Below are positions 35,318 to 45,319 of a stretch of 64,000 nt of DNA, in pieces. The stretch spans positions 1-64,000 of the forward strand of contig NZ_JAUHTR010000011.1 in NCBI RefSeq assembly GCF_030418125.1, read 5' to 3'. The translations under genes and the position numbers were made by a program. The DNA comes from Fictibacillus fluitans (GTDB taxonomy: Bacteria > Bacillota > Bacilli > Bacillales > Fictibacillaceae). The notes under the pieces are model-generated. The model had not been told where the DNA came from. It ran no database searches and saw only the letters and a program-made list of their open reading frames with translations. Position 1 is the stretch's first letter. Every line of letters starts with the position of its first letter.

Positions 35318-36307
35318 TTGAAGAAGTTGATGCTGCTTACGACCGGCGGGACGATTGCCTCGCTCGAAGGGGAGAATGGGCTGGTTCCTGAGATGAACGC
35401 CGACGACATTTTACGTCATCTGCCGGGATTCAATTTACTCTGCCAGATTGATAGTAAGGCTTTGATCAATATTGATAGTACGAATATGCAGCCGGAATAT
35501 TGGGTTGAAATGGCGAATGCGGTCTATGAGCATTACGAGGAGTACGACGGTTTTGTGATCACACACGGAACAGACACCATGGCGTACACATCAGCTGCGC
35601 TCTCCTATATGCTGCAGGATCTTGAAAAACCAGTGGTCGTTACAGGTTCTCAAATCCCTATTTCCTTTAAGAAAACCGATGCCAAACGAAACATTGCGGA
35701 CGCGGTTCGCTTTGCTTGTGAGGAGATCGGCGGCGTATATGTCGTTTTTGACGGCAGGGTCATACAGGGGACAAGGGCCATCAAGCTGAGAACGAAGAGC
35801 TATGATTCGTTTGAAAGTATCAATTATCCTTATATCGCTTCTATTTATAAAGAACATGTTGAATACAGCAAGCCTCTCTATTTAGTAGAGAACAAGAAAA
35901 TGAAGCTGGATACCTCTCTTTGCACGGATGTTTCGCTAGTGAAGTTATTCCCGGGAATTAAGCCGGAATTCTTTGACTGCCTGAAAGACCAGTGTCAGGG
36001 CATTGTGATTGAAAGTTATGGAAGCGGTGGCATTCCGTTTCAGGGAAGAAATATCCTGGAAAAACTGAACGAGCTGATTGCGTGTGGAATCCCCATTGTT
36101 ATCACGACACAATGTTTAGAAGAAGGGGAGGACATGGAGCTTTATGAAGTAGGGCGTAAAGTCAATCAGGATGTTATTATCCGTTCCCGGAATATGAATA
36201 CAGAGGCCATCGTTCCCAAGCTGATGTGGGTATTGGGCAAGACTCAGGATCCGCAAAAGGTGAAAGAATTGATGGAAACCCCCATCGCAGACGATATTAC
36301 ACTTTGA
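35318..36307 (+). CDS. ansA: L-asparaginase, type I (AnsA)
   Basis: This cytosolic asparaginase hydrolyses asparagine to aspartate and ammonia. The 329-residue protein has both catalytic threonine motifs: T-T-G-G-T-I-A near the N-terminus, and [10 protein letters not shown]. The start is TTG at 35318 with TAGGAGGGG upstream. It is followed 20 bp later by aspartase, so asparagine goes to fumarate in two steps. Confidence 0.96.
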   Translation: MKKLMLLTTGGTIASLEGENGLVPEMNADDILRHLPGFNLLCQIDSKALINIDSTNMQPEYWVEMANAVYEHYEEYDGFVITHGTDTMAYTSAALSYMLQDLEKPVVVTGSQIPISFKKTDAKRNIADAVRFACEEIGGVYVVFDGRVIQGTRAIKLRTKSYDSFESINYPYIASIYKEHVEYSKPLYLVENKKMKLDTSLCTDVSLVKLFPGIKPEFFDCLKDQCQGIVIESYGSGGIPFQGRNILEKLNELIACGIPIVITTQCLEEGEDMELYEVGRKVNQDVIIRSRNMNTEAIVPKLMWVLGKTQDPQKVKELMETPIADDITL

Positions 36308-36327
36308 ACCAATAAGGAGCAGGGAAA

Positions 36328-37761
36328 ATGATTAAAAGCGAGATTGAATACCGCATTGAAAAAGACTTTCTCGGTGAGAAGGAAATTCCTGCGGACGTAT
36401 ATTATGGAATACAGACGCTGCGTGCTGTAGACAATTTTCAAATCACCGGATACAGAATTCATAAAGAGATGATTCATGCGCTGGCCATCGTGAAAAAAGC
36501 TGCCGCAATGGCCAATATGGATGTACACCGTCTCTATAAAGGACTGGGTGAGCCGATTGTTCAAGCGGCTGATGAAATTCTCGAAGGACAATGGCACGAG
36601 TACTTTATCGTCGATCCGATCCAGGGCGGCGCCGGTACCTCCATGAACATGAATGCAAATGAAGTCATCGCCAACCGAGCGCTTGAACTGCTTGGCCACG
36701 ATAAGGGTGAATATATAAAGCTCAGCCCGAACACTCATGTGAACATGTCGCAGTCAACGAACGATGTATTTCCGACAGCGATTCATATTTCAACCCTCAA
36801 GTTGCTGGAGAAGCTGCTGTATACAATGGATGACATGCTGGAGGTCTTCAGGAAGAAGGCGTTACAGTTTGATCATGTGATTAAAATGGGACGAACCCAT
36901 CTGCAGGATGCCGTTCCGATTCGTCTTGGCCAGGAATTTGAAGCTTACAGCCGCGTGTTGGAACGCGACATTAAGCGGATCAAACAGACGCGCGAGCATC
37001 TTTACGAAGTCAATATGGGAGCGACCGCCGTAGGGACCGGTCTAAATGCCGACCCGCAGTATATCAAACAAGTGGTGGGCCACCTTTCAGAAATCAGCGG
37101 ATTGCCGCTTGTCGGAGCGGATCATCTTGTGGATGCGACACAGAACACAGATGCTTACACAGAAGTTTCTGCGGCATTGAAGGTCTGCATGATGAACATG
37201 TCCAAAATCGCAAATGACATCCGGTTGATGGCCTCCGGTCCGCGTGCGGGACTTGGGGAATTGATCCTGCCGTCGCGACAGCCGGGATCATCCATTATGC
37301 CTGGAAAAGTGAACCCGGTCATGCCGGAACTGATTAATCAGGTCGCCTTTCAGGTGATCGGCAACGACCTTACCATTTGCTCGGCATCAGAAGCGGGGCA
37401 GCTTGAATTAAACGTCATGGAGCCAGTACTGGTCTTTAACCTTCTTCAATCCATCAGCATTATGAACAATGCATTCCGAAGCTTTACCGATTATTGCCTG
37501 TCCGGAATTGAGGCAAATGAAGACCGGATGAAGGAATATGTGGAAAAAAGCGTGGGAATCATTACCGCCGTCAATCCGCATTTGGGATACGAAGCTTGTG
37601 CGCGAATTGCACGGGAAGCCATTTTAAAAGGGAAATCGGTACGAGAGCTTTGCCTTCTGTATGATGTTCTGACTGAGGAAGAGCTCGACTTGATTTTAAA
37701 TCCGTATGAAATGACCAATCCTGGTATTGCCGGGGGTGCTCTTCTTGATAAAATCACTTGA
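36328..37761 (+). CDS. ansB: Aspartate ammonia-lyase (AnsB)
   Basis: Aspartase converts aspartate to fumarate and ammonia. The 477-residue protein has the superfamily signature G-S-S-I-M-P-G-K-V-N-P near residue 320 with the catalytic Ser, plus the T-H-V-N-M-S-Q-S-T-N-D-V and G-R-T-H-L-Q-D-A blocks. It is the second gene of the ans operon. The frame of the following antiporter starts close to its stop. Confidence 0.96.
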   Translation: MIKSEIEYRIEKDFLGEKEIPADVYYGIQTLRAVDNFQITGYRIHKEMIHALAIVKKAAAMANMDVHRLYKGLGEPIVQAADEILEGQWHEYFIVDPIQGGAGTSMNMNANEVIANRALELLGHDKGEYIKLSPNTHVNMSQSTNDVFPTAIHISTLKLLEKLLYTMDDMLEVFRKKALQFDHVIKMGRTHLQDAVPIRLGQEFEAYSRVLERDIKRIKQTREHLYEVNMGATAVGTGLNADPQYIKQVVGHLSEISGLPLVGADHLVDATQNTDAYTEVSAALKVCMMNMSKIANDIRLMASGPRAGLGELILPSRQPGSSIMPGKVNPVMPELINQVAFQVIGNDLTICSASEAGQLELNVMEPVLVFNLLQSISIMNNAFRSFTDYCLSGIEANEDRMKEYVEKSVGIITAVNPHLGYEACARIAREAILKGKSVRELCLLYDVLTEEELDLILNPYEMTNPGIAGGALLDKIT

Positions 37762-37784
37762 TAAACAAGTGGTTTACACAAATT

Positions 37785-37798
37785 TGTAAGCGTTTTAA
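37785..37798 (+). promoter_or_regulatory. cre-like site before nhaC
   Basis: TGTAAGCGTTTTAA fits the cre consensus except near its right end and lies between ansB and the antiporter gene. It resembles the site before the permease at 366-379, including the TTTAATTTGA that follows. CcpA control is inferred. Confidence 0.45.
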
Positions 37799-37817
37799 TT
37801 TGAAGGAGGACATAAGA

Positions 37818-39224
37818 GTGAAGCATGTACGATTACCAACGATGACAGAGATTATATTTACTTTGGGACTATTTTTGGCCATTGTTTTTTCTTTTACCGT
37901 CAAGTTTGATTTACCGATACAGCTGGCACTCTTTATTTCCTGGTTCATCTTTATTGTCCTTGGAACAAGACTTGGATATGACTATAAGCAGCTGCAGGGA
38001 GCCATTACAAAAGGGATTTCGAATGGCCTTGAGGCCGTTTTGATTCTGATTGTTGTGGGTGCCCTGATCGGGACGTGGATTGCGGGAGGCATCGTGCCGA
38101 CCATTATTTTCTACGGCCTGGAATTTATTCACCCAAGCATTTTCTTGTTGGCGACTCTTGTTATTTGCTCGTTGACTTCATTGGCGACAGGCACGTCATG
38201 GGGGACAGTCGGGACGGCCGGAATTGCGATGATGGCGATTGGAGAAGGAATGGGACTCCCTCTACCGCTTGTAGCAGGCGCTGTACTTTCTGGTGCTTAT
38301 TTCGGAGACAAGCTTTCTCCGCTGTCTGACAGCACGGTGCTCGCCGCCTCCATGTCGAAGGTGGATGTGATTGCACACGTGCGTGCCATGCTCGTTTTAG
38401 ACATTCCGGCTTACATCATCACCGCCATTCTTTTTACCATCTCAGGGTTCATCTATGGCGGAAGAAATACCGACTTGGAAAAAGTGGAATTCTTGAAGAA
38501 AGCACTGCTTGAAAACTTTGATATTCACATTTGGATGCTGATTCCTGCGATTGTGGTCATTCTCATGCTCGCACTGAAGCAGCCTTCCATGCCAACTATT
38601 GCGTCAGGTGCGCTCCTGGGAACCATTTGGGCTACCGTCTTCCAGGGAATGGATTTCTCAAAGGCACTTGGCACGGCATACAGTGGTTTTTCCATTGATA
38701 CAGGCATTAAATTCATGGACAGCCTTTTAAACCGCGGGGGAATCGAAGGCATGCTTGGCTCGATCGTTGTTATTATTTTCGGCTTGGGATTTGGCGGGCT
38801 GCTAGAGCACTTGGGTGTATTGAAAGTGATTGTGTCAAAATTCCAGAAAAAGCTGACTTCAGCGGGGAATATTACTTTGTCCACCCTGATTGTTGCTTTT
38901 CTGGCGAATGTATTCGGCTGTGCGATGTATGTATCGTTAATCTTAACGCCCAAGATCATGCAGGAGAACTATGATAAGTTTTACATAGACCGAAGGGTAT
39001 TAGCCCGAAATTCGGAGGTGGGTGGAACGTTAACCTCCGGAATGATTCCCTGGTCCGACAACGGAATTTTCATGGCTGGGATTCTCGGCATATCGACCTT
39101 TTCCTATCTTCCATTCATGTGGCTAAGCTTTGTCTCTATTGCACTTGCGATCATTTATGGATATACGGGGAAATTTATCTGGTACACGAAAAAGAGCCCG
39201 GTGCTGCAGCAGAAGGCGAATTAA
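37818..39224 (+). CDS. nhaC: Na+/H+ antiporter, NhaC/MleN family
   Basis: This is a membrane protein of about 468 residues with about 12 hydrophobic segments in the NhaC ion-transporter family. G-T-S-W-G-T-V-G-T-A-G-I-A and G-D-K-L-S-P-L-S-D-S-T are family hallmarks. The start is GTG at 37818 behind AAGGAGG; an upstream frame to 37758 overlaps ansB and lacks a Shine-Dalgarno. Placed behind ansAB, it may work as a malate/lactate or fumarate-linked antiporter (like MleN) or as an amino-acid-linked sodium exporter. The exact exchange is not decidable. Confidence 0.85.
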   Translation: MKHVRLPTMTEIIFTLGLFLAIVFSFTVKFDLPIQLALFISWFIFIVLGTRLGYDYKQLQGAITKGISNGLEAVLILIVVGALIGTWIAGGIVPTIIFYGLEFIHPSIFLLATLVICSLTSLATGTSWGTVGTAGIAMMAIGEGMGLPLPLVAGAVLSGAYFGDKLSPLSDSTVLAASMSKVDVIAHVRAMLVLDIPAYIITAILFTISGFIYGGRNTDLEKVEFLKKALLENFDIHIWMLIPAIVVILMLALKQPSMPTIASGALLGTIWATVFQGMDFSKALGTAYSGFSIDTGIKFMDSLLNRGGIEGMLGSIVVIIFGLGFGGLLEHLGVLKVIVSKFQKKLTSAGNITLSTLIVAFLANVFGCAMYVSLILTPKIMQENYDKFYIDRRVLARNSEVGGTLTSGMIPWSDNGIFMAGILGISTFSYLPFMWLSFVSIALAIIYGYTGKFIWYTKKSPVLQQKAN

Positions 39225-39242
39225 ACGTTCGTTTAAAAGAAG

Positions 39243-39276
39243 AAAAGATGGTGAGCAAATGCTCGCCATCTTTTTT
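39243..39276. terminator. Bidirectional terminator between nhaC and gbsR
   Basis: AAAAGATGGTGAGC pairs with GCTCGCCATCTTTT, with T runs on both strands. Confidence 0.88.
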
Positions 39277-39820
39277 ATTTCTCTTTCGGCAAGAACTCGA
39301 AAATTTTACCGCTTCTTATATTTTCAACCAGGTCATCCAGCCAGTGATAGTAGGTTTTGGATTCTTCCAGCTGGTCATAGTATTTCTTTGCTTTTGCCAC
39401 AATCTCAGGTGTACTGTGGGAATCTTTAATGACTTCTATGAAATCTTCCTGTGCTTCTCTTATGGCATCCAAGTTGATTTTCACTTCGCGCTCCCACATT
39501 TGGCAGTAAAACGCCATAAAGGAACGGAAGAAATTCTTTTCCGCTGTATACGTATGTTTCCGTGAACCGCGTGTATATGTTTTTTTGACCATATCGATTT
39601 CCTGAAGCCGGCGGACGCTGGTGCTCATACTCGGTTTACTCATGCCGAGTTCCGTACGCATCTCGTCAAGCGTCATTTGATCTTCAAAGTACATCGTTGC
39701 GTATAGATTTGCGGCAGCGGGTGTCACCCCGTATAAATCCATTGTTTCTGCAATGGCCCCAATCACTTTATCTTTTGCTTCTTCTATTTTAACGTCGGGT
39801 CTCTCGGTGGCTTTACTCAT
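39275..39820 (-). CDS. gbsR: Choline-responsive repressor GbsR
   Basis: This is a 181-residue MarR-type regulator of the GbsR family. The winged-helix segment is seen around M-S-K-P-S-M-S-T-S-V-R-R-L. The C-terminal region is aromatic (Y-Y-H-W-L-D-D-L), as in GbsR, where choline binds and releases the repressor. It is divergent from gbsA as in B. subtilis. Confidence 0.93.
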   Translation of the reverse strand: MSKATERPDVKIEEAKDKVIGAIAETMDLYGVTPAAANLYATMYFEDQMTLDEMRTELGMSKPSMSTSVRRLQEIDMVKKTYTRGSRKHTYTAEKNFFRSFMAFYCQMWEREVKINLDAIREAQEDFIEVIKDSHSTPEIVAKAKKYYDQLEESKTYYHWLDDLVENIRSGKIFEFLPKEK

Positions 39821-39940
39821 AGGAACGCTCCTTCGATAAAAAATAACTCAGTTAAATCTTTATCAAATCTTTTTTACCTAGTTAATGGTACAGTGTCCAG
39901 CTTCTAAATGTCTACTTTCCCGCTCACTGTCAGCTTTTTA

Positions 39941-39968
39941 ATTACTTTTTACTAGTAAGAAAAGTAAT
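39941..39968. promoter_or_regulatory. Putative GbsR operator
   Basis: A near-perfect palindrome centred on TTACTAGTAA (39949-39958), with ATTACTTT on one side and AAAAGTAAT on the other, lies in the gbsR-gbsA divergent region. It is just upstream of a TTGACA hexamer (39982-39987). Two ACGTTAA direct repeats (40006-40012, 40015-40021) overlap the -10 zone. Confidence 0.5.
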
Positions 39969-40069
39969 GCTTGTGATGGCTTTGACATCTCTAAAAAGTC
40001 ATGTTACGTTAAGAACGTTAAATAAATTCTGAACGAAATTAATATAAATTAAAAACGGAGTTGATAGGA

Positions 40070-41548
40070 TTGGATTTGAAACTACAACTACAACATTACA
40101 TTAATGGTAAATGGGTGGGCAAAGACTCAGAAAATACACGGGATATTGTGAATCCATATAACCAGGAAATCATAGCAACGGTTCCAGAAGGTGACGAATC
40201 CGACGCAAAAGCAGCGATCGCTGCGGCTCGGGAAGCCTTTGATAACGGAGAATGGGCTGACACCCCGGCAACAGAGCGTGGGGCTGTCGTACGTAAGATT
40301 GCTGAATTGATTGAAAGAGATAAAGAAGAACTTGCCTATCTGGAATCATTGGATACGGGCAAAACAATGGAAGAAAGCCGCGGAGACATGGATGACATCG
40401 CTGGCGTATTCCGTTACTATGCAGAGCTTGCAGATAAAGACGGCGGGGAGCTCATCGATTCTCCGGTATCGAACTCCATCAGCAGAGTGGTTCGCGAACC
40501 AGTGGGTGTGTGCGGACAAATCACGCCTTGGAACTATCCTTTGCTTCAAGCGTCATGGAAGCTTGCTCCGGCGCTTGCCACAGGAAACACCCTAATCATG
40601 AAGCCAAGTGAAATTACGCCGCTTACGACGATCAAGGCATTTCAACTCATGGAAGAAGCGGGAGTGCCTGCGGGTGTTGTTAACCTTGTTCTTGGTTCCG
40701 GCGCTACGATTGGTGCAGAGCTGTCCAGTAACGAGGATGTTGACCTGATTTCATTTACCGGCGGCATTGTGACCGGGAAGAAGATCATGCAGGCAGCAAG
40801 CTCGAATGTGAAGAAGCTTGCACTTGAGCTTGGCGGGAAAAACCCGAACATCATCTTTGCGGATGCTGATTTTGACATTGCGGTTGACCAGGCGTTAAAC
40901 GGAGTTTTCTTCCACGCAGGACAAATCTGTTCCGCGGGAACAAGGCTGATTGTAGAAGAAAGCATTCACGATGAGTTCGTACAAGCGCTTGTAGAGCGAG
41001 TGAAAAAATTCAAGCTCGGAAGCGGATTTAATGAAGGTACCCAAATGGGACCGCTAATTTCAGCTGAACACCGTGCGAAGGTAGAAAAATATGTAGAAAC
41101 AGGGATCAACGAAGGCGCGACACTGGCCGTTGGCGGCAAACGTCCGGAAGATCCAGAACTGCAAAAAGGATTTTTCTATCTGCCTACAATTTTCACCGAC
41201 TGTACGACAGACATGACGATTGTTCAAGAAGAAGCATTTGGCCCGGTCATTACCGTTGAGAAATTCTCTTCAGAAAAAGAAGCCGTTAAGCTTTCGAATG
41301 ACTCCATCTACGGACTGGCCGGCGGTGTTTGGACAAAAGACATCGCAAAAGCGGAACGCTGTGCAGCCAAGATGCGCATGGGAACCGTTTGGATCAATGA
41401 TTTCAACCTGTATTTCCCGCACGCCCCATGGGGTGGATATAAGCAGTCCGGTATTGGACGCGAGCTCGGTAAATTAGGTATCGAAGAATATACAGAAACA
41501 AAGCATATCTTCCAAAATCTTAAGCCTGAACCCATCAACTGGTTCTAA
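40070..41548 (+). CDS. gbsA: Betaine-aldehyde dehydrogenase GbsA
   Basis: GbsA oxidises betaine aldehyde to the osmoprotectant glycine betaine with NAD+. The ~492-residue ALDH has the catalytic Cys in G-Q-I-C-S-A-G-T, the Glu in L-E-L-G-G-K-N-P, and the N in T-P-W-N-Y-P-L. The frame opens at a TTG at 40061, which abuts the CGGAG Shine-Dalgarno; the TTG at 40070 has better spacing. It is followed by a betA-type dehydrogenase instead of the B. subtilis GbsB. Confidence 0.94.
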   Translation: MDLKLQLQHYINGKWVGKDSENTRDIVNPYNQEIIATVPEGDESDAKAAIAAAREAFDNGEWADTPATERGAVVRKIAELIERDKEELAYLESLDTGKTMEESRGDMDDIAGVFRYYAELADKDGGELIDSPVSNSISRVVREPVGVCGQITPWNYPLLQASWKLAPALATGNTLIMKPSEITPLTTIKAFQLMEEAGVPAGVVNLVLGSGATIGAELSSNEDVDLISFTGGIVTGKKIMQAASSNVKKLALELGGKNPNIIFADADFDIAVDQALNGVFFHAGQICSAGTRLIVEESIHDEFVQALVERVKKFKLGSGFNEGTQMGPLISAEHRAKVEKYVETGINEGATLAVGGKRPEDPELQKGFFYLPTIFTDCTTDMTIVQEEAFGPVITVEKFSSEKEAVKLSNDSIYGLAGGVWTKDIAKAERCAAKMRMGTVWINDFNLYFPHAPWGGYKQSGIGRELGKLGIEEYTETKHIFQNLKPEPINWF

Positions 41549-41607
41549 GCGACTGAATCGGTTAAAGGAAGAAGAAACCATTTCAAACATGAAGGAGGAA
41601 ACGAACG

Positions 41608-43308
41608 ATGACTGACACATATGACATTGTAATTGTTGGCGGCGGCAGTGCGGGTTCCGTACTCGGCGACCGTCTCAGTGCAGATGGAACAAAAAAAGTA
41701 CTTGTTTTAGAAGCAGGACGCAGTGACTATTCATGGGACCTGTTAATTCAAATGCCGGCAGCCTTGCCGTTTCCTGCAGGCAAAAGCCTGTACGACTGGA
41801 AATATGAATCTGACCCTGAGCCTCATATGGGCGGCCGGCGGATCAAGCATGCCCGGGGGAAAGTGCTCGGAGGTTCCAGTTCTATCAACGGTATGATTTA
41901 TCAGCGCGGAAATCCGCTGGACTATGAGCGCTGGGGAGCCGACGAAGGAATGGACACGTGGGATTTTGCCCACTGCCTTCCGTACTTCAAACGGCTGGAA
42001 AATGCGTTAGGATCACCAGACGATGATCTTCGCGGCCACGATGGTCCGATTAAATTGGAACGCGGTCCGGCCACCAACCCTTTATTCCAGGCCTTCTTTA
42101 ACTCAGCCGTAGAAGCGGGTTATTCAAGAACGCCTGATGTGAACGGATTCCGCCAGGAGGGGTTCGGACCGTTTGATAAGCATGTGTACAAAGGCCAGCG
42201 CTTGTCCGCTTCACGCGCCTATCTTCACCCGGCCATGAAGCGTGAAAACCTCACCGTATTGACTCGGGCTTTCGTTAAGAACATTGACTTCGAAGGCAGG
42301 AAAGCGAAAGGCTTAACCTATCAGCGAAACGGTCAGACGCACCAAGTGAAAGCAGGAGAAGTTATCCTTTCAGGCGGTGCGATCAACACGCCGCAGCTTC
42401 TTCAACTCTCAGGTGTAGGTAATGCCGAACACCTTAGCTCACTTGGCATCAAACCGGTTGTCAATCTTCCAGGAGTGGGAGAAAACCTTCAGGATCACCT
42501 TGAAGTTTATGTTCAGCACGCGTGTCCGCTTCCGGTTTCCGAACAGCCGAACTTAAGTAAAATGCGCATGCCTTGGATCGGATTGCAGTGGATGCTTAAC
42601 CGTACAGGCCCGGCAGCGACCAACCACTTCGAAGGCGGAGGATTTGTCCGTTCAAACGAGGACGTCAAATACCCGAACTTAATGTATCACTTCCTTCCGG
42701 TCGCAGTACGGTACGATGGACAAAAAGCAGCAACTGCCCACGGATTCCAGGTTCATGTCGGACCAATGTACTCGGATGCCCGCGGATCATTAAAGATTCG
42801 CTCAACAGATCCGAAAGAGCATCCAAGCATGGTTTACAACTATCTTTCTACCGACCAGGATAAGCGCGAGTGGGTAGAAGCCATAAGAGTAACGCGTAAC
42901 ATCTTGTCGCAGCCAGCGATGAAGCCTTACAACACAGGAGAAATCTCACCTGGACCTAGTGTCGAAACAGACGAGGAAATTTTGGACTGGGTAAGAGAAG
43001 ATGCAGAAACGGCTCTTCACCCGTCTTGTACAGCTAAAATGGGACCAGCTTCAGATCCTATGGCAGTAGTTGATCCGAATACGATGAAGGTTCACGGACT
43101 CGAAAACGTGCGAGTCGTCGATGCATCCGCTATGCCTTACGTAACAAACGGCAATATCCATGCGCCGGTATTGATGCTCGCCGAAAAGGCAGCCGACCTC
43201 ATCCTCGGACGCAAGCCGCTGGATCCAATCCATGCCGATTTCTATCGCCATGGCGTACATCCGGCTGATGCGGGAACAATATCTACAGTGTCTCCGGTGA
43301 CTAAATAA
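41608..43308 (+). CDS. betA: Choline dehydrogenase BetA, GMC family
   Basis: This 566-residue FAD enzyme of the GMC family oxidises choline to betaine aldehyde at the membrane. The N-terminal dinucleotide motif G-G-G-S-A-G-S-V-L, the GMC motif [15 protein letters not shown], and the C-terminal H-P-S-C-T-A-K-M-G plus [14 protein letters not shown] blocks are all present. AAGGAGGAAACGAACG precedes the ATG. With gbsA it makes glycine betaine from choline under GbsR control. Confidence 0.93.
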   Translation: MTDTYDIVIVGGGSAGSVLGDRLSADGTKKVLVLEAGRSDYSWDLLIQMPAALPFPAGKSLYDWKYESDPEPHMGGRRIKHARGKVLGGSSSINGMIYQRGNPLDYERWGADEGMDTWDFAHCLPYFKRLENALGSPDDDLRGHDGPIKLERGPATNPLFQAFFNSAVEAGYSRTPDVNGFRQEGFGPFDKHVYKGQRLSASRAYLHPAMKRENLTVLTRAFVKNIDFEGRKAKGLTYQRNGQTHQVKAGEVILSGGAINTPQLLQLSGVGNAEHLSSLGIKPVVNLPGVGENLQDHLEVYVQHACPLPVSEQPNLSKMRMPWIGLQWMLNRTGPAATNHFEGGGFVRSNEDVKYPNLMYHFLPVAVRYDGQKAATAHGFQVHVGPMYSDARGSLKIRSTDPKEHPSMVYNYLSTDQDKREWVEAIRVTRNILSQPAMKPYNTGEISPGPSVETDEEILDWVREDAETALHPSCTAKMGPASDPMAVVDPNTMKVHGLENVRVVDASAMPYVTNGNIHAPVLMLAEKAADLILGRKPLDPIHADFYRHGVHPADAGTISTVSPVTK

Positions 43309-43342
43309 AAATGATTGAAAGCCACTAAATTAATAGCAAACT

Positions 43343-43371
43343 AAACCACTTCCGCTAAGGAGGTGGTTTTT
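43343..43371 (+). terminator. Terminator after betA
   Basis: AAACCACTTCC pairs with GGAGGTGGTTT around GCTA, then T-rich. Confidence 0.85.
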
Positions 43372-43584
43372 GCAATTTAAAGTTTATTAAAATACATTCG
43401 TCAGTAAGACGAGAGATAAACTGTTATCATATGAAATATTTGGTATAATAATACAGAATATTAGTTAAATAAAGGGATTTTATTTTATGACTTTGAAAAA
43501 GGTGAATCAATCGTATAAACGATATAACGGTTTCTTTACCCGCTTGAGTATTTATAAAATTTAAGATTCGAAAGGAAGTTATTT

Positions 43585-44250
43585 ATGAGTAGACAAAAAG
43601 CTCCCTTAGAAAACTTAAAAATCCTTAGAGATGAGTTAAAGCAAAGGAATTGGGCTGTTGAGGCCTTTCTATTCCAGTATAAAAAGCAAGAATTCATAGT
43701 TTTAGTAAAAGTTTATTCAGATGAAGAAAAGAAAGAAAGTAAATATGCAATTGTTAAGCTTGAGTTTATAAAAAGAGGAGATAGGAAAGAAAGTTTTTGT
43801 ACATATGCGGATTTGTATAAAATTTATATACCTAACATGAAATTATTTAGAGAATTTTTTGGAATTGAGTATGCAGATAATTTGGGAGATATCATTCAAC
43901 AATTCACACAATATTTTTCTACTTTTATTCCGAATAAACTAACTGGCAATAAAGCGGCATTATTAATGAATGCTATAACTGAGTACTTAAATAAAACAGA
44001 TTCAGATTCCTCTAAGGGTACTTACTGTTTTGGTTTAAAGAGAAATGGGATTAAAAAGGATGGAACGGCAAAGCAAAGAAGTTCTGAAAATAACCAAAAG
44101 GCAGCATTACTAAAACCCCAATTATTCAAATTGATAAAGGATAATACAATAAGTTTTTGTTTCTCAGAAGATCCGAAACGAGAGAGTACAGATGATGAAA
44201 TCCTTCAACGATTTGCGCAAAGAAATAGTAGTATGAAGTTAACACTTTAA
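43585..44250 (+). CDS. Hypothetical protein, DUF6037-like
   Basis: This is a 221-residue, lysine-rich cytosolic protein. It may belong to DUF6037, judged from the N-terminal pattern L-E-N-L-K-I-L-R-D-E-L and the F-R-E-F-F-G-I-E-Y block, but this is a weak recollection. The tail reads like a partner-binding region rather than a catalytic one. GAAAGGAAG precedes the ATG. A 114-residue gene follows 51 bp later on the same strand. Both are richer in A+T than their neighbours, which suggests a transferred pair. Confidence 0.5.
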   Translation: MSRQKAPLENLKILRDELKQRNWAVEAFLFQYKKQEFIVLVKVYSDEEKKESKYAIVKLEFIKRGDRKESFCTYADLYKIYIPNMKLFREFFGIEYADNLGDIIQQFTQYFSTFIPNKLTGNKAALLMNAITEYLNKTDSDSSKGTYCFGLKRNGIKKDGTAKQRSSENNQKAALLKPQLFKLIKDNTISFCFSEDPKRESTDDEILQRFAQRNSSMKLTL

Positions 44251-44301
44251 TAAAGAGTTTTTTGAAGTATATAAATATTATAATATTGAGGGTGAAGTTG
44301 C

Positions 44302-44646
44302 ATGGTAAATCTTAACGTTGAGTCATTAGGTTTTACAAAAGAAGAAATTGAAACGATTTTAAACCGTTTTTCATGCAAACTTAATGTAGAGGATTGGGAA
44401 TCAATCAAACTGTTTGAAAATGATGGAGCACTATTTAATTATTTATATATCGAGGATGATGATGCTAAGGATTCACTAACGAATTTATTAATGGAATTGG
44501 CAACGATTTCGGAAAAAGACTTAAGAAAAAATAAATCTGTTGCTGAATATATGATTGGTTATGACGAAGATCGATTAAAGTTACCTAGTGGTAGGTGGGT
44601 ATATTTTACACAAGATTTAGTTTTGAAAGATAGAAGAGGAGAATGA
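44302..44646 (+). CDS. Hypothetical protein, partner of the upstream gene
   Basis: This is a 114-residue acidic protein (L-F-N-Y-L-Y-I-E-D-D-D-A-K-D-S) with no recognised domain. GAGGGTGAAGTTGC precedes the ATG. It and the preceding basic protein could form a complex, for example toxin-antitoxin or defence, but nothing specific shows this. Confidence 0.5.
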   Translation: MVNLNVESLGFTKEEIETILNRFSCKLNVEDWESIKLFENDGALFNYLYIEDDDAKDSLTNLLMELATISEKDLRKNKSVAEYMIGYDEDRLKLPSGRWVYFTQDLVLKDRRGE

Positions 44647-44692
44647 CTTATGTTTCCACTTACAATCTACTTGTAAAGTAAGGCTTAAACAG

Positions 44693-44736
44693 AAACAGGA
44701 CTGTGCACCATGGTGGACGAGCAGTCCTGTTTTTTC
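44693..44736. terminator. Terminator between the hypothetical pair and the broken MFS gene
   Basis: AAACAGGACTG pairs with CAGTCCTGTTT. The loop contains the palindrome CACCATGGTG, and T follows on the plus strand. Confidence 0.8.
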
Positions 44737-44743
44737 ACATATA

Positions 44744-45317
44744 TTACGCTTCCTTCACAACAGCCTTCTTCAAAGCAACCTTCCTTTTCTCCCCAGATAC
44801 CTGATCTGTTCTTCTAATAAAGAACGAAAGCAGCAGTCCGAGAATGCCAATCCCTACAATAACAAGATAAGCATCATTAATTCCTTGAATGGAGGCTTCC
44901 ATAATCATATGCTGCTGGGTTTCTCCTTTTGCAGCGCCTGGCTGCTGCCATTTCTATAAAATGGGTTTTCGTACGGTTGGTCATGACCGTAACAAGCAAC
45001 GATGTACCGATCGCTCCGGCGACTTGTTTAATGGTATTCGAGATCGCGGTACCGTGGGCATGTAACTTGGCAGGAAGCTGATTGAGTCCTGCTGTTTGAA
45101 TTGGCATTAACAGCAGTGCCATTCCAATTCGGCGGCCGGTAAACATGAGCACCAGATAGGTATAGCTCGTGGAGCCCGAAAGATCAATAAACCCAATGGT
45201 GGTGATGATCGTAATTACCATTCCTATTACGGAAAGCCACTTGGCACCGAAACGGTCAAACAGCTTGCCGGTAACAGGCAGGGGGATAAAGAGTAAAGAA
45301 GAAATCAATTGCCACAT
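44744..45317 (-). pseudogene. C-terminal remnant of a DHA2-family drug exporter
   Basis: The frame 44877-45317 reads like the C-terminal third of an EmrB/QacA-type 14-helix exporter (F-I-P-L-P-V-T-G-K-L-F-D-R-F-G, then G-T-A-I-S-N-T-I-K-Q-V-A-G-A-I-G-T). Near 44935 the reading shifts to another frame that carries the natural end (I-M-E-A-S-I-Q-G-I-N-D-A-Y-L, then L-L-L-S-F-F-I-R-R) to a stop at 44744. The N-terminal two thirds are missing. At least one frameshift and a 5' truncation make it nonfunctional. Confidence 0.85.
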
Positions 45318-45319
45318 TC

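Noticed and set aside
43487-43564. 25-codon frame before the DUF6037-like gene
   Set aside because: It is short, with a weak ribosome site and no motif. It is more likely untranslated leader.
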